This document shows, piece by piece, positions 6,214 to 12,914 of a DNA stretch of 13,007 nt (the stretch's first letter is position 1; every line of letters starts with the position of its first letter). The position numbers and the translations under genes are program-made. The DNA is from DASSKA01 sp035690905 (GTDB lineage Bacteria; Actinomycetota; Actinomycetes; Propionibacteriales; Nocardioidaceae). Location: NCBI GenBank assembly GCA_035690905.1, contig DASSKA010000166.1, positions 1 to 13,007 of the forward strand, in the 5' to 3' direction. The notes beneath the pieces are model-generated. The model saw nothing but the letters and a program-made list of their open reading frames with translations. It was not told the DNA's origin and ran no database searches.

Positions 6214-8043
6214 TCAGCTCTGCTGGGCAGGCGGGGGCGGACCGACCCGGCCGCGGCTGACCCGCACGATCCGGCCCTCCTCGACCGCCTCGCGCACCGC
6301 CGGCCCGAACCGGCCAGGACCCCAGTAGCGGGCCGCCACCTCCCGGCGCAGCTCGCGCAGGTCCATCGGCCCGTTCTCCGTGACCGCGTTGGCGATCGCG
6401 TCGATCTCGTGGTCGAGTTGATCTTCTTCCTCGGCCACCGTGGAGGTGGACAGCCACGAGGCGCTCATCGTCCGGCTGGGGCCAGGCTGGTAGCGACGCA
6501 GCCCGTGGGAGACGGAGTCCCGCCGCCGCTGGCCACGCGCGGCGATCCGCTCGCGTCGCTCCCGGTCCTGGTCGCTGACTCCTTCGCCCTCGCCTTCACC
6601 CTCGGCCTCCTCGGCGGTCAGCGGCATGGCGATGTCCTCGAGCTGCGCCTGCTCGGCCTTGACGCCGTAGACGATCTCCACGACCCCACCCAGCGCCATC
6701 ACCGCGGCGCCGATGTAGAAGGCGATGGACACCAGGAACCGGCTGCCCGAGTCGATGAAGTGGCCGAACAGCAGCGGGCCGCTGATCCCGCCGACCGCGG
6801 TGCCGATCGCGTAGAAGAACGCGATCGCCAGCGCCCGGGTCTCCATCGGGAAGATCTCGCTGACGGTGAGGTACGCCGCGCTCGCACCCGCCGAGGCCAG
6901 GAAGAACGCGACCACCAGCACGGCGAGGAAGAGCCAGGGGCCGCCGATGTCGTTGACGAAGATGATCGCCAGCGCGACCGTGACGAGCGCGGAACCGAGG
7001 TAGGTGCCGGAGATCATCGGCTTGCGGCCGACGGTGTCGAACAGCCGGCCCAGCAGCACCGGGCCGGCGAAGTTGCCGAGCGCCCAGATGATGATGAACA
7101 GCGGCACCATCGACGAGGAGATCTTGTAGAAGCCGCTGTAGAGCGTGCCGAGGTCGAAGGTCACGCCGTTGTAGATGAACGCCTGGCCGATGAAGAGCGC
7201 GAGTCCGAGGACCGCCCGCTTCGGATACTTCGAGAAGGCCACCTTGCCGATCTCCCGGAACGGGATCGACTTGCGCTGGCGCACGGTGAGCTCGTTCCGC
7301 GGCTCCTCGAGCTGCTGGCCGGTCTCCTCGCGGACCGCGCGCTCGATGTCGTCGACGATGCGCTCGGCGTCCTCCTGACGGCCGTGGATGAACAGCCAAC
7401 GGGGGCTCTCCGGGACGTGTCGGCGCACGATGAGGATCGTGAACCCGAGCACCGCACCGACGAAGAACGCGATCCGCCAGCCCCAGTCACTGGCGACCAC
7501 GTTGAGCAGCAGCAGCGCAGCGGCCGCACCAGCCGCCGAGCCCACCCAGTACGAGCCGTTGATCGCCAGGTCGACCCGCCCGCGCACCCGGGCCGGGATC
7601 AGCTCGTCGATGGCCGAGTTGATGGCGGCGTACTCACCGCCGATGCCGGCGCCGGTGAAGAACCGGGCGGCGTAGAACCACCACACCGACATGGAGAACC
7701 CGGTCGCGACGGTGGCCAGGATGTAGAGCCCGAGGGTGAGCAGGAAGAGCTTCTTCCGGCCGTAACGGTCGGTGAGCTGGCCGAAGAACAACGCCCCCAG
7801 GCACGCGCCGATGATGTAGATCGAGCCGGCGATGCCGATCTGGGCGGCGTTGATCGAGATGCCGCTGCCCTTCTCGGTCATCGCGGAGGCCACGCTGCCG
7901 ACCATCGTGACCTCGAGGCCGTCGAGGATCCAGACGCCACCTAGCCCGATGACGATCATCCAGTGGAACTTGGCCCACGGGAGCCGGTCCAACCGGGCCG
8001 GCACCTTGGTGGTGATCTCCCCCGTCTGTACTGCCGTACTCAT
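6214..8043 (-). CDS. MFS (sugar-porter-like) transporter with a long cytoplasmic C-terminal tail, 609 aa
   Basis: An inner-membrane secondary transporter with about 12 predicted helices over residues 28-460. MFS signature A occurs in both halves: GQLTDRYGRKK (88-98) and GRLFDTVGRKP (332-342). RFFTGAGIGGEY (127-138) and PESPRWL (211-217) are typical of the sugar/metabolite porter group, and PMETRA (399-404) matches the loop after helix 10. A charged cytoplasmic loop of about 70 residues (206-275) separates the halves. The substrate cannot be assigned. Residues 461-609 form an extra tail: an acidic linker with EGEGEGEG (481-488), a basic segment (493-518) and a predicted three-helix module (about 543-605) that looks winged-helix-like. 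Typical relatives end soon after helix 12. The start at 8043 has TGAGGAGG (8053-8060) 9 nt upstream; an ATG at 8073 is a less likely start. It may be cotranscribed with the 80-residue gene 61 bp upstream. Confidence 0.88.
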   Translation of the reverse strand: MSTAVQTGEITTKVPARLDRLPWAKFHWMIVIGLGGVWILDGLEVTMVGSVASAMTEKGSGISINAAQIGIAGSIYIIGACLGALFFGQLTDRYGRKKLFLLTLGLYILATVATGFSMSVWWFYAARFFTGAGIGGEYAAINSAIDELIPARVRGRVDLAINGSYWVGSAAGAAAALLLLNVVASDWGWRIAFFVGAVLGFTILIVRRHVPESPRWLFIHGRQEDAERIVDDIERAVREETGQQLEEPRNELTVRQRKSIPFREIGKVAFSKYPKRAVLGLALFIGQAFIYNGVTFDLGTLYSGFYKISSSMVPLFIIIWALGNFAGPVLLGRLFDTVGRKPMISGTYLGSALVTVALAIIFVNDIGGPWLFLAVLVVAFFLASAGASAAYLTVSEIFPMETRALAIAFFYAIGTAVGGISGPLLFGHFIDSGSRFLVSIAFYIGAAVMALGGVVEIVYGVKAEQAQLEDIAMPLTAEEAEGEGEGEGVSDQDRERRERIAARGQRRRDSVSHGLRRYQPGPSRTMSASWLSTSTVAEEEDQLDHEIDAIANAVTENGPMDLRELRREVAARYWGPGRFGPAVREAVEEGRIVRVSRGRVGPPPPAQQS

Positions 8044-8104
8044 CCGCGCAGGCCTCCTCAGGTCGACGAACACCTGCGTTGTGCCCAGAGCCTGCAGGGT
8101 TCAA

Positions 8105-8347
8105 TCATGACCAGCGGTCGCGCATCCACCGCCAGAGCCGCAGCGGGAACAGCCCGAGCACCGGCGCGCGCCGGCCCAGCTCGTCGGTGGCCCGGTGATC
8201 GAACGCGGCGGCGTAGCGTTGAGCCTGCTCCACGGTCGGGTACTCCTTCGCACCGCCCGCTCCGCAGCCTCGCTCGCACTCCCAGACCATCGTGGGTCCC
8301 TCGGTCCGGAAGGCGAACCGGTGCCCCAGCACCCGACACATCAGCAT
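8105..8347 (-). CDS. small Cys/His-containing protein of unknown function, 80 aa
   Basis: The protein begins MLMCRVLGHRFAF and continues with MVWECERGCGAGGAKEYP (residues 20-37). C4, H9, C24 and C28 could bind one zinc ion in zinc-ribbon fashion. It also has an 'A-RYA-AFD' helix (44-50) and ends with a Leu/Arg-rich amphipathic helix (LGRRAPVLGLFPLRLWRWM, 57-75). I have seen similar short proteins in other actinobacteria but know of no function. The ATG at 8347 is chosen because GGTGGAG ends 8 nt upstream; the second ATG at 8341 would be 14 nt away. Codon use is that of a real gene, and the Cys/His spacing would not arise from an antisense shadow. It is divergent from the PNP gene and lies 61 bp upstream of the transporter on the same strand, so the two may form an operon. 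Confidence 0.75.
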   Translation of the reverse strand: MLMCRVLGHRFAFRTEGPTMVWECERGCGAGGAKEYPTVEQAQRYAAAFDHRATDELGRRAPVLGLFPLRLWRWMRDRWS

Positions 8348-8372
8348 GGACCGCACTCCACCGCATCGGCGA

Positions 8373-8387
8373 CCGGTTGGCAACCGG
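8373..8387. promoter_or_regulatory. palindrome CCGGTTGGCAACCGG between divergent genes, possible operator
   Basis: A perfect 7-bp inverted repeat around a single G. It lies in the 73-bp gap between the divergent 80-residue gene and the PNP gene, about 20 bp upstream of the PNP -10, so it covers the place where a -35 would be. That position would suit a repressor or activator site. Confidence 0.4.
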
Positions 8388-8407
8388 CGGGTGCGGACCC
8401 GCGTCGG

Positions 8408-8413
8408 TACACT
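8408..8413 (+). promoter_or_regulatory. -10 hexamer TACACT, leaderless start of the PNP gene
   Basis: TACACT fits TAnnnT and is followed by 7 nt and then the GTG at 8421. There is no Shine-Dalgarno. No canonical -35 is seen at 16-18 bp; the palindrome at 8373-8387 occupies the area just upstream. Confidence 0.5.
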
Positions 8414-8420
8414 GCCGCGC

Positions 8421-9215
8421 GTGAGCACAGCACAGGCACAGGCCGAAGCCGCGGCGGCGCGGCTGCGGGAGCTGACGGGGGTCGAGACCCACGACATCGC
8501 TCTCGTGATGGGGTCCGGCTGGGTCCCGGCTGCGGACGCCCTCGGCGCGCCGTCCGCGGAGGTGAGCACGACCGACCTGCCGGGCTTCTCCCCGCCGGCC
8601 GTGGAGGGCCACGCCGGCCGCATCCGGTCCATCCGCGCCGGCGGGGCGAACCTGATGGTGTTCCTGGGCCGGACCCACCTCTACGAGGGTCATGGCGTCC
8701 GGTCGGTGGTGCACAACGTGCGGACCGCGGCAGCCGCCGGCTGCCGGTCCGTCGTACTCACGAACGGGTGCGGCGGCCTGCACGAGCGCTGGGCGCCGGG
8801 AACTCCCGTGCTGATCCGCGACCACATCAACCTGACCGCGACGTCGCCCATCGAGGGCGCGCACTTCGTGGATCTCACCGACCTGTACAGCGCGAGGATC
8901 CGCTCCCTGTGCCAGGAGATCGAGCCCGGTCTGGAGGAGGGTGTCTACGTGCAGTTCCCCGGACCGCACTACGAGACCCCGGCCGAGATCCGGATGGTGC
9001 GTGCCATCGGTGGGGACCTGGTAGGGATGTCCACCACGCTCGAGGCGATCGCCGCCCGCGAGGCGGGCCTGGAGGTGCTGGGCATCTCGCTGGTCACCAA
9101 CCTCGCCGCCGGCATCACCGGCGAGCCGCTCGACCACGAGGAGGTCCTGGAGGCCGGCCGGGCGTCCGCGGCCCGGATGGGCAGCCTGCTCGCCGCGATC
9201 GTGCCCAAGATCTGA
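8421..9215 (+). CDS. punA: purine-nucleoside phosphorylase (trimeric type), 264 aa
   Basis: Cytosolic enzyme that phosphorolyses purine (deoxy)nucleosides to free base and (deoxy)ribose-1-phosphate. Motifs of the trimeric PNP/MTAP family in order: MGSGW (30-34, phosphate loop with S32), GRTHLYEGH (83-91, R84 and H86 for phosphate, Y88), LTNGCGGL (113-120), PGPHYETPAEIRM (180-192, with Y184 and E189), VGMSTTLE (201-208, M203 and S204) and SLVTNLAAGITGEPLDH (223-239, N227 and H239). The E189/N227 pair matches the purine-recognising residues of PNPs that prefer 6-oxopurines. The length and the run from PGPHYETPAE to the C-terminus closely resemble M. tuberculosis DeoD/PunA (Rv3307). The GTG at 8421 gives the family's usual N-terminus. 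Its TGA overlaps by one base the ATG of the epimerase pseudogene (TGATG), so the two were once translationally coupled. Confidence 0.93.
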   Translation: MSTAQAQAEAAAARLRELTGVETHDIALVMGSGWVPAADALGAPSAEVSTTDLPGFSPPAVEGHAGRIRSIRAGGANLMVFLGRTHLYEGHGVRSVVHNVRTAAAAGCRSVVLTNGCGGLHERWAPGTPVLIRDHINLTATSPIEGAHFVDLTDLYSARIRSLCQEIEPGLEEGVYVQFPGPHYETPAEIRMVRAIGGDLVGMSTTLEAIAAREAGLEVLGISLVTNLAAGITGEPLDHEEVLEAGRASAARMGSLLAAIVPKI

Positions 9216-9455
9216 TGCGGCTGCTCATCACCGGAAGCCGCCGGCACGATCGGCTCGGTGCTGTGTCCCGGCCTCGTCGACCGCGGCCACGACGTGACCG
9301 GCATCGACCTGACTAGCACACCGGCGGGGTTCACCGGGGCCTGGGCGACACCGGCTGACGCGGCCGAGGCCGCGCACGTCGGCGGGGACTACGCCACCTC
9401 GGAGTACCACCGACCCGCCGTCGAGAGACCACGTCGAGCCACGGCTTCCGACTAG
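9215..9455 (+). pseudogene. decayed NAD-dependent epimerase/dehydratase (extended SDR) gene
   Basis: An ATG overlapping the PNP stop encodes MRLLITG and then loses frame. Dropping one A at 9235/9236 restores MRLLITGAAGTIGSVL and then CPGLVDRGHDVTGIDL, a textbook extended-SDR Rossmann start with the TGxxGxxG dinucleotide loop. That frame continues to a TAG at 9453-9455, only about 80 codons in all, where such enzymes need around 250-300. The tail (AAHVGGDYATSEYHRPAV) resembles the C-terminal end of some epimerases, so an internal deletion joining both ends is likely, though that part is inference. Neither the upstream nor the shifted frame could give a working enzyme. The former gene was coupled to PNP by the TGATG overlap. 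The -10 of the next gene overlaps its stop codon. Confidence 0.75.
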
Positions 9456-9458
9456 CCT
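9453..9458 (+). promoter_or_regulatory. -10 hexamer TAGCCT, leaderless start of the phosphosugar mutase gene
   Basis: TAGCCT fits TAnnnT and ends 8 nt before the ATG at 9467. No Shine-Dalgarno is present (the 8 nt are GCGGTCTC). Its TAG doubles as the stop of the epimerase remnant. Confidence 0.4.
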
Positions 9459-9466
9459 GCGGTCTC

Positions 9467-11140
9467 ATGGACGCTTCCCCGATCCCCGCTGAGCTGCTCG
9501 ACCGCGCCCGCGCCTGGGCCGCGGGGGACCCCGACGAGGAGACGCGCGCCGAGCTGGAGCGGCTGGTCGCCCTCGCCGAGGACGCCCCGCTCGGCCGAGC
9601 GGCCGCGGAGGTCCAGGACCGGTTCGCCGGGACGTTGGAGTTCGGCACCGCGGGCCTGCGTGGCGCGCTGGGGGCCGGCCCGAACCGCATGAACCGGGTG
9701 GTCGTGACCCGGGCCGCGGCCGGCCTCGCGTCGTACCTGCGCAAGAACGGGGCCGACGAGGGCGACACGGTGGTCATCGGGTACGACGCGCGGCACCGCT
9801 CCGAGGACTTCGCGCGCGACACCGCCGAGGTGATGCGCGGGGCCGGGCTGGGCGCCCTGGTGCTCCCCCGCCCGCTGCCCACCCCCGTGCTCGCCTACGC
9901 GATCCGCGCGCTCGGCTGCGTCGCCGGGGTGATGGTCACCGCCTCGCACAACCCACCTCAGGACAACGGCTACAAGGTCTACCTCGGCGACGGCAGCCAG
10001 ATCGTGCCGCCCGTGGACGCGGAGATCGCGGCTGCGATCGAGGCGGTGGGTCCGCTGGCCGCCCTGCCGCGCGGCGACGACTGGACCCGCCTCGACGACA
10101 CCGTGGTGGACTCCTACCTCGACGCCGTGGCCGGGATCGTCGACTCTTCGGGGCCGCGGCAGCTGACCGTGGTGCACACGCCGCTGCACGGGGTCGGTGG
10201 TGCGACCGTGCTTGAGGCGATGCGGCGCGCCGGCTTCGCCGCTCCGCACGTGGTCCCCGAGCAGGCCGACCCGAACCCGGACTTCCCCACCGTGGCGTTC
10301 CCGAACCCCGAGGAGCCCGGCGCGATGGACCTGGCGATGGCGCTCGCGGCGCGGGTCGATGCCGACCTGGTGGTCGCCAACGACCCGGACGCGGACCGGT
10401 GCGCGGTCGCGGTGCCCGGGCCGCACGGCTGGCGGCTGCTGCGGGGCGACGAGGTGGGTGTGCTGCTGGCGGATGCCATGCTGCGCAGGGGGGTCACCGG
10501 GGTGTACGCCACCACGATCGTGTCCTCCTCGCTGCTCGGTGCGATGGCCACGGCCGCGGGCCAGGAGTACCGCGAGACGCTGACCGGCTTCAAGTGGCTC
10601 GGCCGCGTGGAGGGACTCGCGTTCGGCTACGAGGAGGCGCTGGGCTACTGCGTGGCCCCGTCGCTGGTGCGCGACAAGGACGGCATCTCCGCCCTGCTGC
10701 GGGTCCTGGAGCTGGCCGCAGCCCTGAAGGCGGAGGGCCTGACCCTGGAAGACCGGCTGGACGACATCGCCCGCCGCCACGGTCTCTACGCCACCGACCA
10801 GCTGTCCGTGCGGGTCACCGACCCGGGCATGATCGCCGCCGCGATGGACCGGCTTCGCGGCGCGCCGCCCGCGACGCTCGGCGGGCTGGCGGTGGAGCGG
10901 GTCGACGACCTGACCCGACCCACCTCGGAGCTCCCCGCCACCGACGGGCTGCGCTTCCGGCTCGCCGACAACGGCCGTGTCGTGGTGCGTCCCTCCGGCA
11001 CCGAGCCGAAGATCAAGTGCTACCTCGAGGTGGTGGTCCCGGTGGAGGAGTCCCCCGGCGGGGTGGACGCCGCCCGGATCGCCGCCTCGGGTCGGCTGGA
11101 TGCGATCCGCGCTGACCTCGCCCACGCCGCCGGCCTCTGA
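9467..11140 (+). CDS. pmmB: phospho-sugar mutase (phosphoglucomutase/phosphomannomutase family), 557 aa
   Basis: A four-domain alpha-D-phosphohexomutase that moves a phosphate between C1 and C6 (or C5) of a sugar via a phosphoserine. Catalytic loop: TASHNPPQDNGYKVY (158-172) with S160 as the phosphoserine. Metal loop: NDPDADR (305-311) with D306, D308 and D310. Sugar-binding loop: GYEEALGYCV (387-396) with E389 and E390. Phosphate-binding loop: RPSGTEPKIK (508-517). The N-terminal LEFGTAGLRG (57-66) is the marker of the long phosphoglucomutase-2/phosphopentomutase-like branch, to which M. tuberculosis PmmB (Rv3308) also belongs. Next to PNP and near deoC, a phosphopentomutase role (ribose-1-P or deoxyribose-1-P to the 5-phosphate) is attractive but inferred. 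The gene has its own leaderless promoter and ends before a strong hairpin. Confidence 0.92.
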   Translation: MDASPIPAELLDRARAWAAGDPDEETRAELERLVALAEDAPLGRAAAEVQDRFAGTLEFGTAGLRGALGAGPNRMNRVVVTRAAAGLASYLRKNGADEGDTVVIGYDARHRSEDFARDTAEVMRGAGLGALVLPRPLPTPVLAYAIRALGCVAGVMVTASHNPPQDNGYKVYLGDGSQIVPPVDAEIAAAIEAVGPLAALPRGDDWTRLDDTVVDSYLDAVAGIVDSSGPRQLTVVHTPLHGVGGATVLEAMRRAGFAAPHVVPEQADPNPDFPTVAFPNPEEPGAMDLAMALAARVDADLVVANDPDADRCAVAVPGPHGWRLLRGDEVGVLLADAMLRRGVTGVYATTIVSSSLLGAMATAAGQEYRETLTGFKWLGRVEGLAFGYEEALGYCVAPSLVRDKDGISALLRVLELAAALKAEGLTLEDRLDDIARRHGLYATDQLSVRVTDPGMIAAAMDRLRGAPPATLGGLAVERVDDLTRPTSELPATDGLRFRLADNGRVVVRPSGTEPKIKCYLEVVVPVEESPGGVDAARIAASGRLDAIRADLAHAAGL

Positions 11141-11148
11141 GTTGTCAC

Positions 11149-11178
11149 TAGGTCACCCGGTCATAGCCGGGTGACCTA
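11149..11178. terminator. perfect 12-bp hairpin between convergent genes
   Basis: TAGGTCACCCGG (11149-11160) pairs perfectly with CCGGGTGACCTA (11167-11178) around a 6-nt loop. It lies 8 nt after the mutase stop and 16 nt after (on the other strand) the PH-protein stop at 11195, so it can serve both transcripts. There is no T-run on either side, as is common for actinobacterial terminators. Confidence 0.75.
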
Positions 11179-11194
11179 CGGACAAGTCGGTGAA

Positions 11195-11836
11195 TCAGAA
11201 CGCGAAGGTCACGGCGAAGGCGACGGCGAGCACGACCAGGCCGGTGATCTCCGGCCACGCCGGCAGCCGTCTGACCCGTCCCTGAGGTGGTTCATCGCCC
11301 AGCTTCTTGCGCTCCGTCTCCACGAGATCCTCGATGCTGGTGACCACGTAGGTCTCGTAGAGCATCCCGGTCTGGTCGTTGGCGGGACGGTCCGCGTCCT
11401 CGGCGTACTTCTGAAGCCGCTCCATGCCGAACAGCATGGAGATGCCGCGCCGGTTGCTCTTGAACATGCTGTGCCGGGAACGGCCGATGCCCACACAGAC
11501 GTAGCGGCGCTCACCGACCCACACGTTGAGGGTCTGCCGGACGGTCACCGCGTCGATGAGCGCGAGCGGGATCTCGATGTCCATCATCGAGTTCTTCAAC
11601 CGCAGAGCTCCTGGGAACACCGCAGCGCGCGGGCGCAGCAGCGCCACCCAGGCGACCACCCCGGCCAGCGCGAACCCGAGGCCGACCCGCAGCCCGGTGA
11701 GCGTGTGCACCGACACCGCGACGTAGACGACGGCGAACGCGCATATCGCCAGTCCGGTGAAGCCGATGATGAAGCCGTTGGTGGGTTTGAACCGGACGAT
11801 CGGGGCGTCCGGACTCGTGCCGTTCGTGGGGGCCAT
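11195..11836 (-). CDS. PH-domain membrane protein, 213 aa
   Basis: Two N-terminal transmembrane helices (about 20-44 and 47-67) are followed by a stretch typical of bacterial PH-like domains (about 68-122). That stretch has beta-strand patterns around AAVFPGALRLKNSMMDIEIP, then the IDAVTVRQTLNVWVGERRYV segment and the GIGRSRHSMF loop. After a charged region (125-192) a last hydrophobic segment (195-213) ends the protein, which could be a third membrane helix. The function is not known. The ATG at 11836 fits the family's length; an ATG at 11911 would overlap the divergent deoC gene and adds unrelated sequence. No Shine-Dalgarno is seen; CAGAAT (11844-11849) 7 nt upstream resembles a leaderless -10, with one mismatch. 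It is convergent with the mutase and divergent from deoC. Confidence 0.7.
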   Translation of the reverse strand: MAPTNGTSPDAPIVRFKPTNGFIIGFTGLAICAFAVVYVAVSVHTLTGLRVGLGFALAGVVAWVALLRPRAAVFPGALRLKNSMMDIEIPLALIDAVTVRQTLNVWVGERRYVCVGIGRSRHSMFKSNRRGISMLFGMERLQKYAEDADRPANDQTGMLYETYVVTSIEDLVETERKKLGDEPPQGRVRRLPAWPEITGLVVLAVAFAVTFAF

Positions 11837-11889
11837 GAGCCCGATTCTGCCGGTTGCGCGGTGGCGCCCCGCAACCACCGCCTGCCACA

Positions 11890-11895
11890 TATGCT
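11890..11895 (+). promoter_or_regulatory. -10 hexamer TATGCT, leaderless start of deoC
   Basis: TATGCT fits TAnnnT well and ends 6 nt before the GTG at 11902. No Shine-Dalgarno is present. Confidence 0.5.
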
Positions 11896-11901
11896 TGGCC
11901 G

Positions 11902-12909
11902 GTGACCACACTGTCGAGCAGCCGGACGGCTGGTGCCGCGGCCGGGCCGGATGGGCTGACAGCTGAGCTGGCCCAGGCGACGTCCTCCGACGCGGCGTTG
12001 CGCAGGTTCCTGCACGGCCTGCCGGGGGTGGACCAGGTCGGCGCGGAGGAGCGTGCCGCCTCGTTGGCGACCCGGTCGATCAAGACGTCGTCGAAGGAGC
12101 TCGCCATCGACCTGGCGATCCGGATGGTGGACCTGACCACGCTGGAGGGCCAGGACACGCCGGGGAAGGTCCGCGCGCTGTGCGCCAAGGCGGTGCGCCC
12201 CGACCCGTCCGACCCGTCATGCCCGTCGGTGGCCGCGGTGTGCGTGTACCCGGACCTGGTGACAGTGGCCAAGGAGGCGCTGGGCGACTCCGGCGTGCAC
12301 GTGGCGTCGGTGGCGACGGCGTTCCCCTCGGGACGTGCCGCGATGGCGGTCAAGATCGCGGACGCCCGCGACGCCGTGGCGGCCGGCGCGGACGAGGTGG
12401 ACATGGTCATCGACCGCGGGGCGTTCCTGTCCGGGCGCTACCTCGAGGTGTTCGACGAGATCGTCACGGTGCGGGAGGCGTGCGAGCGCGCCGAGGGGCC
12501 CCGCGCGCACCTGAAGGTGATCTTCGAGACCGGCGAGCTGGCCACCTACGACAACGTACGACGAGCGTCGTGGCTGGCGATGGTCGCCGGAGCTGACTTC
12601 ATCAAGACCTCGACCGGGAAGGTGCAGCCGGCGGCCACCCTGCCGGTGACCCTGGTGATGCTGGAGGCGGTGCGGGACTTCCGTGCGATCACCGGACGGA
12701 TGGTCGGCGTGAAGCCGGCGGGTGGGATCCGGGCGAGCAAGGACGCGATCCGCTACCTGGTGATGGTCAACGAGGTGGCCGGGCCCGACTGGCTGGACCC
12801 GGACTGGTTCCGGTTCGGCGCGTCCTCGCTGTTGAACGACCTGCTGATGCAGCGGATGAAGATGAAGACCGGTCGGTACTCCGGCCCCGACTACGTCACG
12901 TTGGACTGA
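11902..12909 (+). CDS. deoC: deoxyribose-phosphate aldolase (long form), 335 aa
   Basis: Class I aldolase that cleaves 2-deoxyribose-5-phosphate to acetaldehyde and glyceraldehyde-3-phosphate in the cytosol. The Schiff-base lysine is K235 in FIKTSTGKV (233-241). The second active-site lysine is K271 in VGVKPAGGIR (268-277), and the proton-relay Asp is D167 in ADEVDMVID (163-171). MVDLTTLEGQDTPGKV (75-90) is the substrate-binding strand. At 335 residues it is over 100 longer than E. coli or M. tuberculosis DeoC (about 220-260) and resembles the longer, animal-type DERA, with an N-terminal extension of about 70 residues and a C-terminal tail. The GTG at 11902 is favoured by the -10 hexamer placed 6 nt upstream. 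It is followed 5 bp later by an aldehyde dehydrogenase gene, clearly an operon. Confidence 0.93.
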   Translation: MTTLSSSRTAGAAAGPDGLTAELAQATSSDAALRRFLHGLPGVDQVGAEERAASLATRSIKTSSKELAIDLAIRMVDLTTLEGQDTPGKVRALCAKAVRPDPSDPSCPSVAAVCVYPDLVTVAKEALGDSGVHVASVATAFPSGRAAMAVKIADARDAVAAGADEVDMVIDRGAFLSGRYLEVFDEIVTVREACERAEGPRAHLKVIFETGELATYDNVRRASWLAMVAGADFIKTSTGKVQPAATLPVTLVMLEAVRDFRAITGRMVGVKPAGGIRASKDAIRYLVMVNEVAGPDWLDPDWFRFGASSLLNDLLMQRMKMKTGRYSGPDYVTLD

Positions 12910-12914
12910 GGGCG

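Noticed and set aside
5833..7944. A 703-codon open frame on the plus strand across the transporter
   Set aside because: It is antisense to a clear MFS gene; its Arg/Gly/Asp-rich composition is typical of a high-GC shadow frame and it shows no domain.
9452..11125. A 557-codon open frame on the minus strand opposite the phosphosugar mutase
   Set aside because: The sense frame has all four mutase motifs; the antisense frame is low-complexity Gly/Arg/His with no recognisable family.
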